Source: an uncultured Fidelibacterota bacterium
Lineage (GTDB): Bacteria; Fidelibacterota; Marinisomatia; Marinisomatales; UBA8229
NCBI GenBank assembly: GCA_913054425.1
Contig: CAJXJG010000029.1
Span: forward strand, 1-13,218
Length of the DNA: 13,218 nucleotides
Reading direction: 5' to 3'
Positions within the stretch are counted from its first letter, which is position 1, and the number at the start of each line of letters is the position of its first letter. This document shows, in pieces, positions 1 to 8,310 of the stretch. The notes beneath the pieces were generated by a model. That model saw only the letters and a list, made by a program, of their open reading frames with translations. It ran no database searches and was not told where the DNA came from. The translations under genes and the position numbers were made by a program.

Positions 1-103
1 TTCTCCATTAATTTCATTAACTTTCTTTCCCCGTAAAAGGGGAATTATTTTGTAGCTCAACAATAGGGTCTTATCCTTTTTCTAAATGTTCAATTACCTT
101 CAT
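1..103 (-). pseudogene. metF: 5' end of a metF-like gene (methylenetetrahydrofolate reductase), frameshifted, cut by the window edge
   Basis: MetF reduces 5,10-methylene-THF to 5-methyl-THF, the methyl donor used by MetH. An ATG at 103-101, preceded by a GGGAA ribosome site (112-108), opens MKVIEHLEKG and then meets TAA at 73-71. In the neighbouring frame the sequence continues without a stop to base 1 as KDKTLLLSYKIIPLLRGKK followed by VNEINGE. This resembles the N-terminus I remember for MetF in Bacteroidota, MKVxEHI...KTLFSYEIIPPxRGK. Removing one A from the A5 run at 81-77 joins the two frames. Besides the frameshift, the family's catalytic Glu (E in YEIIPP; Glu28 in E. coli) reads Lys and the second Pro reads Leu. 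It lies 44 bases after the metH stop with no terminator between, so it would share the metH transcript. A pseudogene is most likely; sequencing errors or a +1 recoding at the TAA are alternatives. Only about 34 codons are visible. Confidence 0.62.
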
Positions 104-147
104 AGTATTCCCGGTTCTTCATTTTTTTATACCCTAATTTTACCTTT

Positions 148-3100
148 CTAATATCCAAGATGAGGTGCCAGCCACTTTTCAGCAGTATTAAACTCTATTC
201 CTTTTCTCCTTGCATAATCTGTTACTTGCTCCCGGGTTATCCTTCCAAGACCAAAATAGGCGGAATCCGGATGAGAAAAATACCACCCGCTTACGGAAGC
301 TGCAGGAGTCATTGCAAAATTCTCCGTCAAAGTGATCCCCGCATGTTTTTCCACATTTAACAAATTCCACAAATTTGATTTTTCAGTATGATCCGGGCAG
401 GATGGATAGCCCGGTGCAGGACGAATTCCCCGGTATTTTTCACGCATCAAACTTTCATTGTCCATCACCTCATCCTTGGAATAGCCCCAGAACTCTTGAC
501 GTACACGCTCATGTATCCGTTCTGCAAATGCTTCCGCAAATCTATCTGCCAAAGTCTTAAGAAGAATTTTGCTGTAATCATCATTATCTTTTTCAAATCT
601 TTTTGAGAGTGTCTCTACTCCATGTCCAACGGTCACCGCAAATACTCCAATCCAATCCTTTAGTCCGGATTCCTCCGGGGCAATATAATCAGCCAAACAG
701 CGATTGGGTTGTTTGTGAGATTTAGATATTTGCTGCCGAAGATGATGAAGCACCATTCTCTCCTGTTGTCTTCCCTCATCCCTAAAAATGCGAATATCAT
801 CTCCAATACTCACCGCTGGAAAAAATCCTATCACTCCTTTTGCTGTGAGGAGGTTATGAGACACGATTTGTTTGAGGAGCCTTAACGCATCATCATGAAG
901 TATTTTTGCCTGGCGACCCACTTTTTTATTTCTAAATATTTTAGGATATTTTCCTTTCAATTCCCATGCGGTGAAAAAGGGTGTCCAATCAAAATAGTTT
1001 GTTAATTCATCTAAAGCATAATTGTCAAAAATACGAATCCCCTTTAATTCGGGTTCAGGTGGAATATAATTCTTCCAGTTTGGAACAAATTTCTTTTCCC
1101 GTGCTTCAGACAAAGAAATTAAATTTCTTGTAACCATTTTTTCTTCATAAGAAACTCGAATACGGGAATATTCCTTACGTACATCGGCAATGAATTCTCC
1201 CCTTCTTTTATTATTCAGCAATAATTGAACAGTTCCAACACTGCGGGACGCATCAGGAACATAGACTGTGGGACCTGAATACTGCTGTTCAATTTTCACG
1301 GCTGTGTGCTTTTTTGATGTTGTTGCTCCACCAATGAGAAGTGGTATGGAAATCTTCTCCCGTTCCAATTCACCCGCAAAATGAATCATTTCTTCTAAAG
1401 AAGGGGTGATTAATCCACTGAGACCGATAATATCTACCCCATTGTCCCTGATGGCATTGATAATTTTATCCGCCGGAACCATTACTCCCAGATCAATAAT
1501 TTCATAACCGTTGCATCCCAATATAACTCCCACAATATTTTTTCCGATATCGTGAACATCCCCTTTGACTGTAGCCATTAAGATTTTTTTCTGTGATATC
1601 TTCTTTCCAGATTGTTCCTTGTCAATAAAAGGTACGAGATGCGCTACAGCTTTTTTCATAACCCTTGCACTTTTTACAACCTGGGGAAGAAACATTTTTC
1701 CTGATCCGAAGAGATCCCCGACTCGATTCATTCCATCCATAAGAGGACCTTCAATAACTTCGATTGGGTACCTGAACATTGTTCGCGCTTCCTCCGTATC
1801 TTCCACAATAAAATCCGTAATTCCTTCCACTAAAGCATGTTCAATTCTTTTTTCAACAGCGTTCGTTCTCCAAGTCATATCTTGAGTTGATTTTTGTTCA
1901 ACCTTTTTGAAAGATTTCGCGATTTCTAATAAACGTTCCGTAGCATCATTCCTTCGATTAAAAAGAACATCTTCGACCCGTTTAAGGGTGTCCGGACTAA
2001 GATCATCATACACTGCCAATTGACCCGCATTGACAATCCCCATATCCATCCCGGCCTGGATGGCATGATACAGAAATACAGAATGCATCGCTTCCCGGAT
2101 GGCATTATTCCCACGAAATGAAAAGGACAAATTACTCACTCCTCCGCTGATATGAACACCGGGACAGGAATTCCTGATTTGCCGGGTAGCTTCTAAATAA
2201 TTGATGGCATATTCATTGTGTGCTTCAATTCCTGTCGCTACTGCAAAAATATTCGGGTCAAAAATAATATCTTCTGGAGAAAAACCGATTTTTTTAGTAA
2301 GCAGCGCATATACCCGCTGACAAATAGACACTTTCCGTTCTATTGTATCTGCCTGTCCTTCCTCATCAAATGCCATAACGATGACAGCGGCACCATAACG
2401 CAAGACCTTTTGAGCTTGCTCTAAAAACTGTTCTTCTCCCTCCTTTAAGCTAATTGAATTTACCACACCTTTCCCCTGGATATTTTTTAGTCCGGTTTCA
2501 ATAATAGACCATTTTGAGGAATCAATTACAATAGGTATTTTACTGATATCAGGTTCGGAAGCAATCAAACGAAGAAATTTTTCCATTACCATTTCAGATT
2601 CTAAAAGACCTTCATCCATGTTCACATCAATCAACTGGGCACCATTTTCAATCTGTTGACGGGCAACGGACAAAGCCTCCTCAAACCTGTTTTCCTTTAT
2701 CAGCCGCCGAAATCGAGCTGATCCGGAAACATTGGTTCGCTCGCCAATATTCACAAAATTTGAATCAGGACGTATAGTAAATGGTTCCAGTCCACTTAAA
2801 CGTGTGAATGGGGGTATTTCCGGGATTTTTCGCGGAGGAAGATCACCCACAGCCCCGGCAATAGCTGATATATGATCTGGGGTGGTCCCACAACAACCAC
2901 CGACAATATTCAATAGACCATTTTCCGCAAATTCCCGGATGAGACCAGCCATGAATTCCGGACTGTCATTATATTCTCCAAATTCATCAGGAAGCCCGGC
3001 ATTTGGATGAACAGATACAAAGGTATCCGCCATTCGTGAAATATCTTGGAGATGAGGACGAATTTGTTGAGCACCCAAAGCACAATTCAAACCGACGCTT

Positions 3101-3810
3101 AACAGGTTCCCATGGCGGATTGAAATCCAGAATGCCTCCGGAGTCTGTCCAGAAAGAGTTCTACCACTGGCGTCAGTGATTGTACCCGATACAAGGATTG
3201 GAATAGAATACTTCTTTTGTTCAAGTACACTCATGATAGCCGCCAAAGCAGCCTTACAATTGAGCGTGTCAAAAACAGTCTCCACCATCAACAAATCCAC
3301 TCCTCCATCACCGAGAGCTTCAGCCTGCTCATAGTAAGCAGAAAATAACTCGTCAAAAGTAATATTTCGAAAACCAGGATCACTCACATTCGGCGAAAGG
3401 GAAGCCGTCCGATTTGTAGGGCCCAAAATTCCACAGACAAATCTTGGCTTCATCGGGTCTTTCTTTGAGAATTCATCAGCAACCTTCCGAGCAATTCGGG
3501 CTGCAGCAAGGTTAATATCCCTCACGGCTTCTTCCATCCCGTAATCACTTTGAGATATTCTGTTCCCATTAAACGTATTGGTTTCAATAATATCTGCACC
3601 TGCTTCAAAATATGCTCTGTGGATACCTTCAATAACTTCAGGACATGTTAAAGATAACAAATCATGGTTCCCTTTCAAATCCAACGGATGATTTTGGAAA
3701 AGAGAACCTCTATAATCCTGTTCTTCTAGAGAATGATTTTGGATCATCGTTCCCATGGCACCATCAAGAATAACAATGCGTTCTTTTAATATGTCGTTCA
3801 AGTTTTTCAT
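148..3810 (-). CDS. metH: Cobalamin-dependent methionine synthase, full length
   Basis: Transfers the methyl group of 5-methyl-THF to homocysteine through methylcobalamin, giving methionine and THF in the cytoplasm. The 1220 residues match the usual size (E. coli 1227). Domain order is complete. The homocysteine domain (about 1-325) has zinc ligands Cys243 and Cys306-Cys307 (GGCCGTTP). The pterin domain (about 350-610) contains NIGERTN and DVNMDEG. The B12 cap (about 645-735) precedes the cobalamin domain with DVHDIG, where His753 is the lower axial ligand. The C-terminal reactivation domain (about 900-1220) contains RPAPGYPSCPDH at 1130-1141, which binds SAM. The frame is open back to a GTG at 3858, inside the riboswitch, so I chose the ATG at 3810, which gives the family's normal N-terminus (LDGAMGTMIQ). 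No Shine-Dalgarno is visible, because a terminator T-tract occupies that place. Regulation is by the SAM-II riboswitch immediately upstream. The stop is TAG at 150-148. Confidence 0.97.
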   Translation of the reverse strand: MKNLNDILKERIVILDGAMGTMIQNHSLEEQDYRGSLFQNHPLDLKGNHDLLSLTCPEVIEGIHRAYFEAGADIIETNTFNGNRISQSDYGMEEAVRDINLAAARIARKVADEFSKKDPMKPRFVCGILGPTNRTASLSPNVSDPGFRNITFDELFSAYYEQAEALGDGGVDLLMVETVFDTLNCKAALAAIMSVLEQKKYSIPILVSGTITDASGRTLSGQTPEAFWISIRHGNLLSVGLNCALGAQQIRPHLQDISRMADTFVSVHPNAGLPDEFGEYNDSPEFMAGLIREFAENGLLNIVGGCCGTTPDHISAIAGAVGDLPPRKIPEIPPFTRLSGLEPFTIRPDSNFVNIGERTNVSGSARFRRLIKENRFEEALSVARQQIENGAQLIDVNMDEGLLESEMVMEKFLRLIASEPDISKIPIVIDSSKWSIIETGLKNIQGKGVVNSISLKEGEEQFLEQAQKVLRYGAAVIVMAFDEEGQADTIERKVSICQRVYALLTKKIGFSPEDIIFDPNIFAVATGIEAHNEYAINYLEATRQIRNSCPGVHISGGVSNLSFSFRGNNAIREAMHSVFLYHAIQAGMDMGIVNAGQLAVYDDLSPDTLKRVEDVLFNRRNDATERLLEIAKSFKKVEQKSTQDMTWRTNAVEKRIEHALVEGITDFIVEDTEEARTMFRYPIEVIEGPLMDGMNRVGDLFGSGKMFLPQVVKSARVMKKAVAHLVPFIDKEQSGKKISQKKILMATVKGDVHDIGKNIVGVILGCNGYEIIDLGVMVPADKIINAIRDNGVDIIGLSGLITPSLEEMIHFAGELEREKISIPLLIGGATTSKKHTAVKIEQQYSGPTVYVPDASRSVGTVQLLLNNKRRGEFIADVRKEYSRIRVSYEEKMVTRNLISLSEAREKKFVPNWKNYIPPEPELKGIRIFDNYALDELTNYFDWTPFFTAWELKGKYPKIFRNKKVGRQAKILHDDALRLLKQIVSHNLLTAKGVIGFFPAVSIGDDIRIFRDEGRQQERMVLHHLRQQISKSHKQPNRCLADYIAPEESGLKDWIGVFAVTVGHGVETLSKRFEKDNDDYSKILLKTLADRFAEAFAERIHERVRQEFWGYSKDEVMDNESLMREKYRGIRPAPGYPSCPDHTEKSNLWNLLNVEKHAGITLTENFAMTPAASVSGWYFSHPDSAYFGLGRITREQVTDYARRKGIEFNTAEKWLAPHLGY

Positions 3811-3813
3811 AAT

Positions 3814-3840
3814 AAAAAAAGCCGGCACTTGTCCGGCTTT
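3814..3840 (-). terminator. Intrinsic terminator abutting the metH start codon (riboswitch expression platform)
   Basis: On the minus strand AAAGCCGG, a 7-base loop ACAAGTG and CCGGCTTT form a perfect 8-bp stem followed by four more T, making a seven-T run. The run ends three bases before the metH ATG. It starts 5 bases after the SAM-II aptamer, so it most likely works as the platform that stops transcription when SAM is bound. It would also end any read-through from hpf, which has no terminator of its own. The pairing is seen directly; the role is inferred. Confidence 0.85.
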
Positions 3841-3845
3841 GGTAA

Positions 3846-3898
3846 ACCTTTTTAGCACCCTTATTTATAGTCGCTGCAATATGGTCCAAATCACGACT
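3846..3898 (-). promoter_or_regulatory. SAM-II riboswitch aptamer in the metH leader
   Basis: SAM-II is a small H-type pseudoknot that binds S-adenosylmethionine and represses methionine and SAM synthesis genes. Stem P1 is AGTCG (3898-3894) paired with CGACT (3873-3869), enclosing a loop with the conserved TGATTTG and TTGCAGC. The 3' strand continues TAAATAAG and ends in the hallmark GCTAAAAAGG (3856-3847). The loop ACC can pair with GGT at 3848-3846, and the loop GCA with TGC of the 3' strand, giving the pseudoknot. The order and spacing match the SAM-II consensus as I remember it from the Sargasso Sea metX and alphaproteobacterial metA leaders. A predicted promoter ends just before P1 and an intrinsic terminator follows, so control is probably at transcription. 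The gene downstream is metH, as expected for this class. Confidence 0.93.
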
Positions 3899-3903
3899 GG
3901 TGA

Positions 3904-3932
3904 ATATTATGACATTTACTCTTTTACAACAA
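3904..3932 (-). promoter_or_regulatory. Predicted sigma70-type promoter for the SAM-II/metH transcript
   Basis: TTGTTG at 3932-3927 and TAATAT at 3909-3904 are separated by exactly 17 bases. The predicted start falls around 3899-3896, at the first base of the SAM-II P1 stem, so the RNA would begin almost directly with the aptamer. An alternative -10, CATAAT at 3911-3906, has a poorer 15-base spacer. I see no Bacteroidota-type TAnnTTTG element. This is a prediction from sequence only. Confidence 0.6.
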
Positions 3933-3977
3933 CTCTTTTTTCATATTTCCAGGTTTACAAAAATTAAACAAAATAAT

Positions 3978-4265
3978 TCAGATTCGGTTTCGTTTTCCTT
4001 TGAATTTGGAAATCCTGCCTGCCATTTTAGACACTGCCCTATCTATGGATTTAGTGACATTGCCTGTGGTTTCTTTTACGTTTAATTTTCGTTTCGGTAT
4101 GGAAAGATTGATTTCAGTGGTATATTGATTATTTTCATGAGACAAAATCACCTGACACTGAATTATTCCCGGGAAATATCTTTCCAGTTTTTGAATTTCG
4201 TCCTGTGCATAAATTTTGAGACTATCCGGTGCATGAAAGTGCCGGGCTGTAAATTCGATATTCAT
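3978..4265 (-). CDS. hpf: Ribosome hibernation promoting factor, short form (HPF/YfiA family)
   Basis: Binds the decoding centre of the 30S subunit during starvation or stationary phase and silences idle ribosomes. The 95 residues equal the short HPF of E. coli. The start MNIEFTARHF matches the family's first strand, followed by a helix (LKIYAQDEIQKLERYF), central strands, a KRKLNVKETTGN segment and a C-terminal helix (AVSKMAGRISKFKGK) rich in basic residues. The C-terminal dimerisation domain of long-form HPF is absent. A strong AAGGAG at 4275-4270 lies 4 bases before the ATG, the best ribosome site in the window. It begins 19 bases after the pckA stop with no promoter in between, so it is probably the last gene of the long run. 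Independent regulation from a promoter inside pckA cannot be excluded. The stop is TGA at 3980-3978. Confidence 0.93.
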   Translation of the reverse strand: MNIEFTARHFHAPDSLKIYAQDEIQKLERYFPGIIQCQVILSHENNQYTTEINLSIPKRKLNVKETTGNVTKSIDRAVSKMAGRISKFKGKRNRI

Positions 4266-4284
4266 ATCACTCCTTTTTGTCGTT

Positions 4285-5904
<1,620 letters not shown>

Positions 5905-5913
5905 AGTTTCTAC

Positions 5914-6852
5914 TTACGATCCGTGGGGATGTGCTTTTTTATATATTCTTTTTAATTTTTCTGGTTGGATTTGAGTATATATTTGTGTTGAACTTATGCT
6001 TGAATGACCAAGTAATTCCTGCAACAATCTTATGTCAATCTTATGTTTTTTTTTGTTTATGGTAACGATGTTATTTATTATGTGAGTAGCAAACGAATGT
6101 CTCAGTGTATGCGGTCCCAATCGTTCGCCTTCAGCCACCATTTTCAGGTATATCCGGGTACGCCTTTGAATTGTCCTTGGTGATAAGCGCCTTCCTTTTG
6201 TGTTTACAAATAATGGTCCAATACCTTCTTTTGCTGATAATTGTATTCCACGAAATTCAAGGAATCTTTCCAAGGAAAATTGGGCACGTTTTCCATAAGG
6301 AATCAACCTTTCTTTGCCTCCTTTTCCGGTTACTTTGATTAATTGATTTTCGGTGTGAAAATCATCCAGATCTATATTAACCAGCTCTCGGAGGCGCATT
6401 CCTGTGCTGTAAAAGAGTTCCAGCATAGCCCTGTCCCGCAGTCCGATAAAGGAATCGCTGTCGGGCGCATCCATCAGTTTTTCTACCACATCCTCGTTCA
6501 CATAAACCGGAAGTGATTTTGGGGTTTTGGGGGTTTTTACATGGATGGTGGGATTGTTCCGTATTTCCTCAATCTTCAGTAAATATTTAAAAAAGGATTT
6601 TACAGATGCAAGACGACGCGCTACTGTTTTACTGGAAAATCTATCTTCAAACTCGTTTCCCAGAAAATAGCGAATTGCTACTTTGTCTACATCGCGGAAA
6701 TCTGAAACTGGTGTACCAGTATAGTCCTCGAAATATCCAACAAACCGGTTCAAGTCATATCGATAAGCAATTATGGTAAATTTTGAGTAATGACGTTCTT
6801 TCTCTAAATAAGTAAGAAAATCGGAAATGATAGCCTGGCTGAAATCAGACAT
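5914..6852 (-). CDS. XerC/XerD-type site-specific tyrosine recombinase with a short insertion
   Basis: Resolves chromosome dimers at dif sites with a partner recombinase and FtsK. The N-terminal SAM-like DNA-binding domain covers about 1-105 (FLTYLEKERHYS, then ASVKSFFKYL). The catalytic domain holds the full set: Arg153 (STGMRLREL), Lys177 (TGKGGKER), His248 and Arg251 (HTLRHSF), His283 (LLGHSS) and the nucleophile Tyr292 (TQIYTQ). From memory, E. coli XerD has 23 residues between HxxR's Arg and the LGH His; here there are 32. The nine extra residues fall in a lysine-rich stretch around 262-270, making the protein 312 residues rather than about 298. The DNA there holds an 11-bp tandem duplication and an A9 run. 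The start ATG overlaps the rluD stop by 8 bases, with AAGGAA just upstream. I cannot tell XerC from XerD by eye. The operon position argues for a resident Xer, not a phage integrase. Confidence 0.92.
   Translation of the reverse strand: MSDFSQAIISDFLTYLEKERHYSKFTIIAYRYDLNRFVGYFEDYTGTPVSDFRDVDKVAIRYFLGNEFEDRFSSKTVARRLASVKSFFKYLLKIEEIRNNPTIHVKTPKTPKSLPVYVNEDVVEKLMDAPDSDSFIGLRDRAMLELFYSTGMRLRELVNIDLDDFHTENQLIKVTGKGGKERLIPYGKRAQFSLERFLEFRGIQLSAKEGIGPLFVNTKGRRLSPRTIQRRTRIYLKMVAEGERLGPHTLRHSFATHIINNIVTINKKKHKIDIRLLQELLGHSSISSTQIYTQIQPEKLKRIYKKAHPHGS
6025..6046. repeat. Perfect 11-bp tandem duplication inside the xer gene
   Basis: The plus-strand unit CAATCTTATGT occurs twice, at 6025-6035 and 6036-6046, and runs directly into nine T (6046-6054). 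The unit length is not a multiple of three, so gain or loss of one copy would shift the xer frame unless the homopolymer changed as well. It lies in the segment coding the extra residues between the catalytic Arg251 and His283. Confidence 0.9.
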
Positions 6853-7810
6853 TTAATTCCTTCATGTCTTCGATTAAATTTGAAAAATCCGCTGGAAGAG
6901 GTGCTTCAAACTGAAGTTGTTTTTCAGTGGTGGGGTGTGTTATAGAAAGTTCATGAGCATGAAGAGCCTGCCTGCCAATAGAATTCAGCATTGTTTTCAA
7001 TTTTTTTGATATTTCTGGAAGAAATCCTTTAATCCGGTTTATCCCTCCATTGTATTTCTCATCGGCAAAAATAGGATTTCCATGAAAAGTCGAATGAACA
7101 CGAATCTGGTGTGTTCTTCCTGTTCGCGGAAAAAATCGTACAAGACTCAGATATCGCGTTGCCTCAACCACTTCATAATCTGTACGTGCCGACCTACCAC
7201 TGGCTGCAACTGTAAAGGATGTAGGATCTGATCGTTTACGGGTAATCGGTTCTTCTATCTTTCCTAAAACAGGTTTCCACTCTCCCCAGGTTATTCCTAA
7301 ATACTTTTTTACTACGCTACGGGTTTCAAACTGGTTTGCCAAGTGTAAATGAGCAGAATTTGTCTTGGCAACAAGGATCAATCCTGAAGTGTCCTTATCC
7401 AATCTGTGGACAATTCCAGGCCTGGTTGAACCAGAAATATTTGACAGTGACTTAAAATAATACACAAGGCCATTCACAAGGGTTCCATCTTTGATACCTG
7501 CACCGGGATGTACAACCAATCCTGCTGGTTTATCAAGTACTAAAATGACATCATCCTCAAACAAAATTTTGAGGGGGATACTCTCCGGTTTCAGAGTTTC
7601 TGGAGCTGGATTTTCATCAGGTAGATCTACCTTAATATTTTCTCCCCCAAAGAGGCGAAATCCAGGCTTTTTGATAGTTCCATTAACAAGTACGAATCCC
7701 ATTTTAATGAGCTTTTGAATATGGGTCCGGGAAAAATCTTGAAGTTCTGAGGAGAGATATCGGTCGAGACGAATATTTTCGTTCTCAGGAGTGAACTGAA
7801 TGGTGGTCAA
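6845..7810 (-). CDS. rluD: RluD-family 23S rRNA pseudouridine synthase
   Basis: Isomerises uridines to pseudouridine in 23S rRNA (RluD targets helix 69) during 50S assembly. An S4 RNA-binding domain covers about 12-62 (RLDRYLSSEL, then KLIKMGFVLVNG). The catalytic domain has the diagnostic HRLDKDTSGL, with catalytic Asp138 close to Asp139 of E. coli RluD, plus TGRTHQIRVH and a C-terminal HAHELSITHP block. The frame is open upstream into lspA, but those extra residues overlap lspA and do not look like the family. I chose the TTG at 7810-7808, which overlaps the lspA stop as TTGA and gives 321 residues (E. coli 326); no ATG lies nearby. Such an overlap suggests translational coupling. No good ribosome site is visible, so the start is the weak point. 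RluC or another RluA-type specificity is possible. The stop is TGA at 6847-6845. Confidence 0.92.
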   Translation of the reverse strand: MTTIQFTPENENIRLDRYLSSELQDFSRTHIQKLIKMGFVLVNGTIKKPGFRLFGGENIKVDLPDENPAPETLKPESIPLKILFEDDVILVLDKPAGLVVHPGAGIKDGTLVNGLVYYFKSLSNISGSTRPGIVHRLDKDTSGLILVAKTNSAHLHLANQFETRSVVKKYLGITWGEWKPVLGKIEEPITRKRSDPTSFTVAASGRSARTDYEVVEATRYLSLVRFFPRTGRTHQIRVHSTFHGNPIFADEKYNGGINRIKGFLPEISKKLKTMLNSIGRQALHAHELSITHPTTEKQLQFEAPLPADFSNLIEDMKELNV

Positions 7811-8310
7811 ACGATGCTGTGTGTTGGCTGAACCTTTGGCTTGAACAAAAAAGAATAAAAGAGCATTAAAATAATTCCCACAGTGACTGCTGAGTCCGCG
7901 ATATTGAAAATATACCATTTATGCACTCCCCAACGAATGTCAATAAAATCAACAACACCAGTGTATGAAGAATTGGGGATACAACTCATGATCCTATCAA
8001 TCAAATTCCCGATTGCTCCTCCTAAAATCAAGGCAAGTGAAACCCTCATCAAAAGATTATTATTTCTTTCACACCATAAGATCCAAACAAGGAAACAGGT
8101 TATAATTAGGGAAACTCCAGAAAAAAAAAGGGTTCCAATTCCAAAAGGTAAATCTATTCCGAATGCCATCCCCTCGTTAATGATATAAGTTAGATAAAAA
8201 TAACCCGGAATTACGGGGATAACATCATAGAGTGTCATCGTGCTCTTAATAAGTGATTTTGAAATTTGATCCGCAGTTATAATAAGTGCAGTTATAAATA
8301 ACACCCCCAT
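7807..8310 (-). CDS. lspA: Lipoprotein signal peptidase (signal peptidase II)
   Basis: Inner-membrane aspartyl protease that cleaves signal peptides of prolipoproteins after Lgt has lipidated the Cys. The 167 residues match the family length. Four hydrophobic segments are visible at about 3-14, 56-79, 89-104 and 134-156. Catalytic aspartates are Asp105 in GNLIDRI and Asp139 in FNIADSAVTVG. The conserved Asp14 in ITADQISK and Asn45 in NEGMAFG are present. The ATG at 8310 shares its A with the TGA of the upstream TraR/DksA gene (TGATG), a typical coupled junction. A TTG three bases earlier is possible but less likely. Presence of LspA implies a lipoprotein-rich envelope, as in FCB bacteria. The C-terminal tail overlaps the start of rluD by 4 bases. 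Confidence 0.96.
   Translation of the reverse strand: MGVLFITALIITADQISKSLIKSTMTLYDVIPVIPGYFYLTYIINEGMAFGIDLPFGIGTLFFSGVSLIITCFLVWILWCERNNNLLMRVSLALILGGAIGNLIDRIMSCIPNSSYTGVVDFIDIRWGVHKWYIFNIADSAVTVGIILMLFYSFLFKPKVQPTHSIV

Larger units (their letters stand above)
3842..3958 (-). repeat. Distant complementary 8-mers flanking the metH promoter and aptamer
   Basis: On the minus strand GTAAACCT (3958-3951) is the exact reverse complement of AGGTTTAC (3849-3842). The upstream copy lies before the predicted metH promoter. The downstream copy includes the A-G-G-T that closes the SAM-II pseudoknot. The two could pair only in RNA that reads through from hpf. The match is seen directly; any function is speculative and chance is possible. 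Confidence 0.3.

Noticed and set aside
26..50. Hairpin TTCCCC / GGGGAA followed by TTATTTT on the plus strand, resembling a terminator
   Set aside because: It lies inside the MetF-like reading frame (codons of the IIPLLRGK region), no plus-strand gene ends before it, and on the transcribed strand it is not followed by a T-run.
3811..3858. Longer metH starting at GTG 3858
   Set aside because: That GTG is inside the SAM-II aptamer and the added residues encode the terminator hairpin; the ATG at 3810 gives the family's usual N-terminus.
5914..6852. Xer-like gene as an integrase of a mobile element
   Set aside because: It overlaps rluD, sits in a housekeeping gene run, has XerC/D length and motifs, and no attachment repeats or cargo genes are seen.
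7811..7918. Longer RluD reaching back to 7918
   Set aside because: The extra residues are the shifted frame of lspA and do not resemble an RluD N-terminus.
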